From Diphasiastrum complanatum (Eukaryota; Streptophyta; Lycopodiopsida; Lycopodiales; Lycopodiaceae): a stretch of DNA of 64,000 bases. Numbering within the stretch: the stretch's first letter is position 1; each line of letters begins with the position of its first letter. The notes under the pieces are model-generated. The model saw only the letters and a list, made by a program, of their open reading frames with translations. It did not search any database and was not told the DNA's origin. This document shows, one piece after another, positions 61,348 through 64,000 of the stretch. The position numbers were made by a program, and so were the translations under genes. The stretch is taken from positions 61,497,279-61,561,278 of the forward strand of contig CM055092.1 of assembly GCA_029204225.1 (NCBI GenBank), read 5' to 3'.

Positions 61348-62050
61348 CTATACTATAGAGTTATTCAGTCCGTTTTTGCCTGGCCTGGGCATTGTAACAA
61401 ATAAGAAACAGTCAAGTAATGCCCAAATGAGTCTGGTAACAAGCAAGAAATAGATCTGTAAGCAAGAAGCAGAAAGGTAAACAGAGGTCCTCTGGAGCAA
61501 GGGATCTGTCAACACTAAGGAACTTGAGGCTTCGTTCCTCCGTGTGTCTTCTTGCAACAACATAGTAATGACTCTTAAAAGAGTCAATTCTGGATGAGTC
61601 ATTATGATCATCAGCCAACTGTCGTAAGAGCTTGGCAAGCTTGTAAGCAGTTGCATCACTGCGTCTTGATCGTAATGACAGGTCCAACAGCGGCCATTTG
61701 TCTTAGCAGGTTCTTGAACTGATTAATGTGATTATGTAGAGAATCACCATTTGTCATCTTGAGGGAGTAGAGTTTCTTCCTGATATGTAGCTTGGAAGCT
61801 ATATCTCGCACTTCATATAGTGTGCTCAAGATGTCCCAGACTTCTTTCGATGTCTGAGCCTCGGATACATGGCCGATCTGGGTATCCATGATATTGAGGA
61901 TGATCAACACGAAAGCCTTTCCATCCTTCAGCTTCAATTTGGCGATTGTTGCATCGTCTACATCGGGTTTCCCTTGAGCACCTGTAACAACGTCATACAA
62001 TTCTTTAGCCATTAGTACAGTTTTATTGGCTCCATCAAGACTAGCTTTCC
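61348..62050 (-). pseudogene. Copia gag (family G), broken
   Basis: Minus strand, from about 62,045: LDGANKTVLMAKELYDVVTG, AKLKLKDGKAFVLIILNIMD, EVWDILSTLYE and NGDSLHNHINQFKNLL make up the UBN2-type gag. A frameshift near 61,680 leads to MQLLTSLPSSYDSWLMIIMT and ITMLLQEDTRRNEASS, both typical of copia gag. The N-terminal W-containing region expected after 'LDG' is missing, so the frame probably has an internal deletion there. It follows an LTR and primer site in correct order. Confidence 0.8.
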
Positions 62051-62205
62051 TTGGGAATCCATGCGGAGAAATTAGTCTAACTGATAGGAGAAACTATCAG
62101 TGACTTAAGTATGAAAATCTGATGTTGAAACACAGAACAAGAAAACGATTACTCTATCGGATATTAGAGTCTTGTACTGTGGGAGCTTATCAAGCTATGA
62201 AAATA

Positions 62206-62217
62206 GCTCTGATACCA
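62206..62217 (-). other. Primer-binding site (initiator Met tRNA), family G
   Basis: TGGTATCAGAGC on the minus strand begins immediately after the LTR end CCAACA. The leader between it and gag is short and noncoding. Confidence 0.9.
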
Positions 62218-62990
62218 TGTTGGAGAGGGGGAGAGTAGCGAGAGTTGAGAAAGGTGTCGTATTAAAATAAATAAATAAATAAAAATTTAGCTCAGAGGGG
62301 TAAGACAAACACGAACGAGACACGAAACACAAATGAGCAACGAACTTGAACGAGAAACGAACTCGAACAAAAATTGTTCGTGCACAACGGAACAAGCTAT
62401 ACGACTCTCTCCGAAAGCATGACTATGCCTATCAGAATGAACATAACGTTAGTGATGAAATCACGGTCATTCTTGATTACGTAGCCAAACATTGATGAAC
62501 GAAGCATCAGAAGAATAATTTGTCGCAAATAGCTAGACAAATTATGTGTCATGAATGATTCGCGAAGAGGTCGCGAATTATTCGCGAAAGACACGACTAA
62601 ATGTTAGTCGTCTATTACCAGAAAGAGCAACTAGAAAGATCAGACAGAATGAATAACAAGCATAGCAATATTAACACAAATTTGAACGCAGAACAAAGAA
62701 CTGTATCAAATTAAGTATATCAAATATACATGTCAATAATGCGGTAGAGCACAAGATAGTAGCGGGCAAAACTACGTGCCCTACAAAGCTTATTCAAACT
62801 ATAAAAAGGAGTGAAATCTTATTGCTGACAAATTAAAGAAATCAATGCACCGAGCATCTACGTTTGTCTATCTCTGATAAGCTTCTCTTCTTCGTTCTCT
62901 CTCACTTACTAACTTCTTGATCATTTTGATCCTCGTTTTTTTCTCTCAATTGATGAATACGCAAATGGTATTCAATATATACATAATGCT
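62218..62990 (-). repeat. Family G LTR shared by pol (left in element order) and gag
   Basis: The minus-strand 3' end is CTCTCCAACA at 62,218. The 5' edge is not exact; a TATA-like TATATATTGAATAC near 62,980 suggests the promoter lies there. On the minus strand the LTR is preceded by RNase H of a copia pol and followed by PBS and gag, so one LTR separates the end of one unit from the start of another. Confidence 0.55.
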
Positions 62991-64000
62991 ACAGGTGTGC
63001 AGATGAAAAAAGTACAGGGTGGATGTGTTGTCTGTAGGAGATCGTGGGTAGCTGCAGTCGTCGTCCAGTTTGTTGGCGCAGCTGCATGAGCGTGAAGAGG
63101 GTGTGTGCTTACTTCTAGAGTGAAATCTAGGGTTGGTCGATAAGGCAATTGCACTCTGATTATCACAAAATAAAATTGTAGGGCTATATTGATTCAAATT
63201 AACATCTGACAGTAAATTTTTCAACCAAAACGCTTCCTTGATAGATTGAGAAGCAGCAATGTATTCTGCTTCTATAGAAGGAAGTGCGACAGAAGTTTGC
63301 TTACGATTGTTCCATGAGATAGGACCGTCGTTGAAGAAGAATGTAAATCCAGATGTGGATTTACAATTGTCTACATCTCCTCCCCAGCTTGCATCAGAAT
63401 AACCACTGAGCTGATGAAGATTGTCGTTGCTGGCATCTCCATAGCAGATGCACTGGTCCATGGTAGCTCGAATATATCTCATGACTCATATGAGAGCCTT
63501 CGAATGGGTAATGTCAGGATTAGCCATGTATTGACTGAGTGAGCTTACAGCAAAAGAGATATCAGTCCTGTACAGACCATTGCGTACATGAGAGATACCA
63601 GTATCGATCGATAAGGGTATTCTCTCATTTGCTCCACTTCATGCTTGGTCTAGGGACATTGGTCCCTTGACAGATTCAGGCCTGGATCCATTGGTGAGTG
63701 AGCTAATTTACAATTCATCAAATTGTATATGTTAAAAACATTTTGAAAATACCTTTGTTGAGTGATGTAAATCAGTCGATTTGCTCTGTCTCTGTGGATT
63801 TGAATTCCTAGACAGAAGTGAGCTTCGTCCAGATCAGTCATGTCAAACTCTGAAAACAGCATCTACTTCAAATCCTTGATCATATTGGTATTTTTGCTAA
63901 AGAGCAATGTATCATCCACGTACAAGGTGATGATGATAAAGGATTGTTGTACTGACTTGAAATAGACATTGCAATCAGCAGTGCTTGATTTGAATCCTTA
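62991..64000 (-). pseudogene. Copia RT C-terminus and RNase H (family G), runs off the window
   Basis: From the right edge on the minus strand: YFKSVQQSFIIITLYVDDTL (catalytic YVDD intact), a TAG after MIKDLK, then FCLGIQIHRDRANRLIYI, PYRSILVSLMYA with stops, and RNase H from 63,482: GYSDASWGGDVDNCKSTSGF, LPSIEAEYIAASQSIKEAFW, FCDNQSAIALSTNPRFHSRS. After SKH the normal C-terminus (ADIFTK-type) is replaced by unrelated text, so the 3' end of pol is deleted. Upstream domains lie beyond the window. Confidence 0.85.

Overview
The window is nuclear DNA of a flowering plant. Support comes from GT-AG introns, a plant-specific SHAQKYF-type MYB gene, a chromodomain Ty3 retrotransposon, several Ty1/copia remnants with initiator-Met tRNA primer sites, and very long (CT)n/(CA)n microsatellites. 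I cannot name the species. It is gene-poor and repeat-rich: the only gene that reads as intact is the MYB gene (coding exons between 23,011 and 28,329).

Layout. 1-1,090: compound (CT)n/(CA)n block. 1.1-13 kb: decayed copia pieces of two families (called A and B here), two copies of another LTR (C), and a diverged histone H3-like reading frame at 7.46-7.69 kb. 14,939-20,970: a complete minus-strand chromovirus with 909-bp LTRs, TCTGC target duplications, PBS and PPT. Its gag is missing and its pol carries eight in-frame stops but no frameshift. 21-29 kb: the MYBS3/KUA1-type gene, with a 3.9-kb first intron holding four copies of a ~215-240-bp tandem repeat. 29.7-35.7 kb: decayed copia DNA, including an A/B chimera. 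36-42.3 kb: unrecognised protein-coding remnants on both strands, with splice signals, three G-boxes and a 72-bp hairpin. 42.9-44.6 kb: pyrimidine/purine-rich low-complexity DNA. 44.6-52.4 kb: almost no coding signal, apart from a copia gag remnant near 49.3 kb and an AT-rich stretch. 52.5-56.9 kb: an A-family element with its integrase/RT region replaced by unrecognised sequence, followed by an inverted integrase piece. 57-58.5 kb: an unknown ORF and a probable CACTA transposase remnant. 58.5-60.1 kb: a second compound microsatellite block sharing its spacer text with the first. 61.3-64 kb: a copia family arranged pol-LTR-gag.

The coding regions do not form a pathway. The biology here is one transcription-factor gene embedded in decaying, recombining retrotransposons. 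The points most worth a second look are: the chimeric family A copia copies, an H3-like fragment between two oppositely oriented copia remnants, a microsatellite that seems to have grown inside an LTR, and the unidentified convergent genes at 39-42 kb. All comparisons were made by eye; no database search was run.
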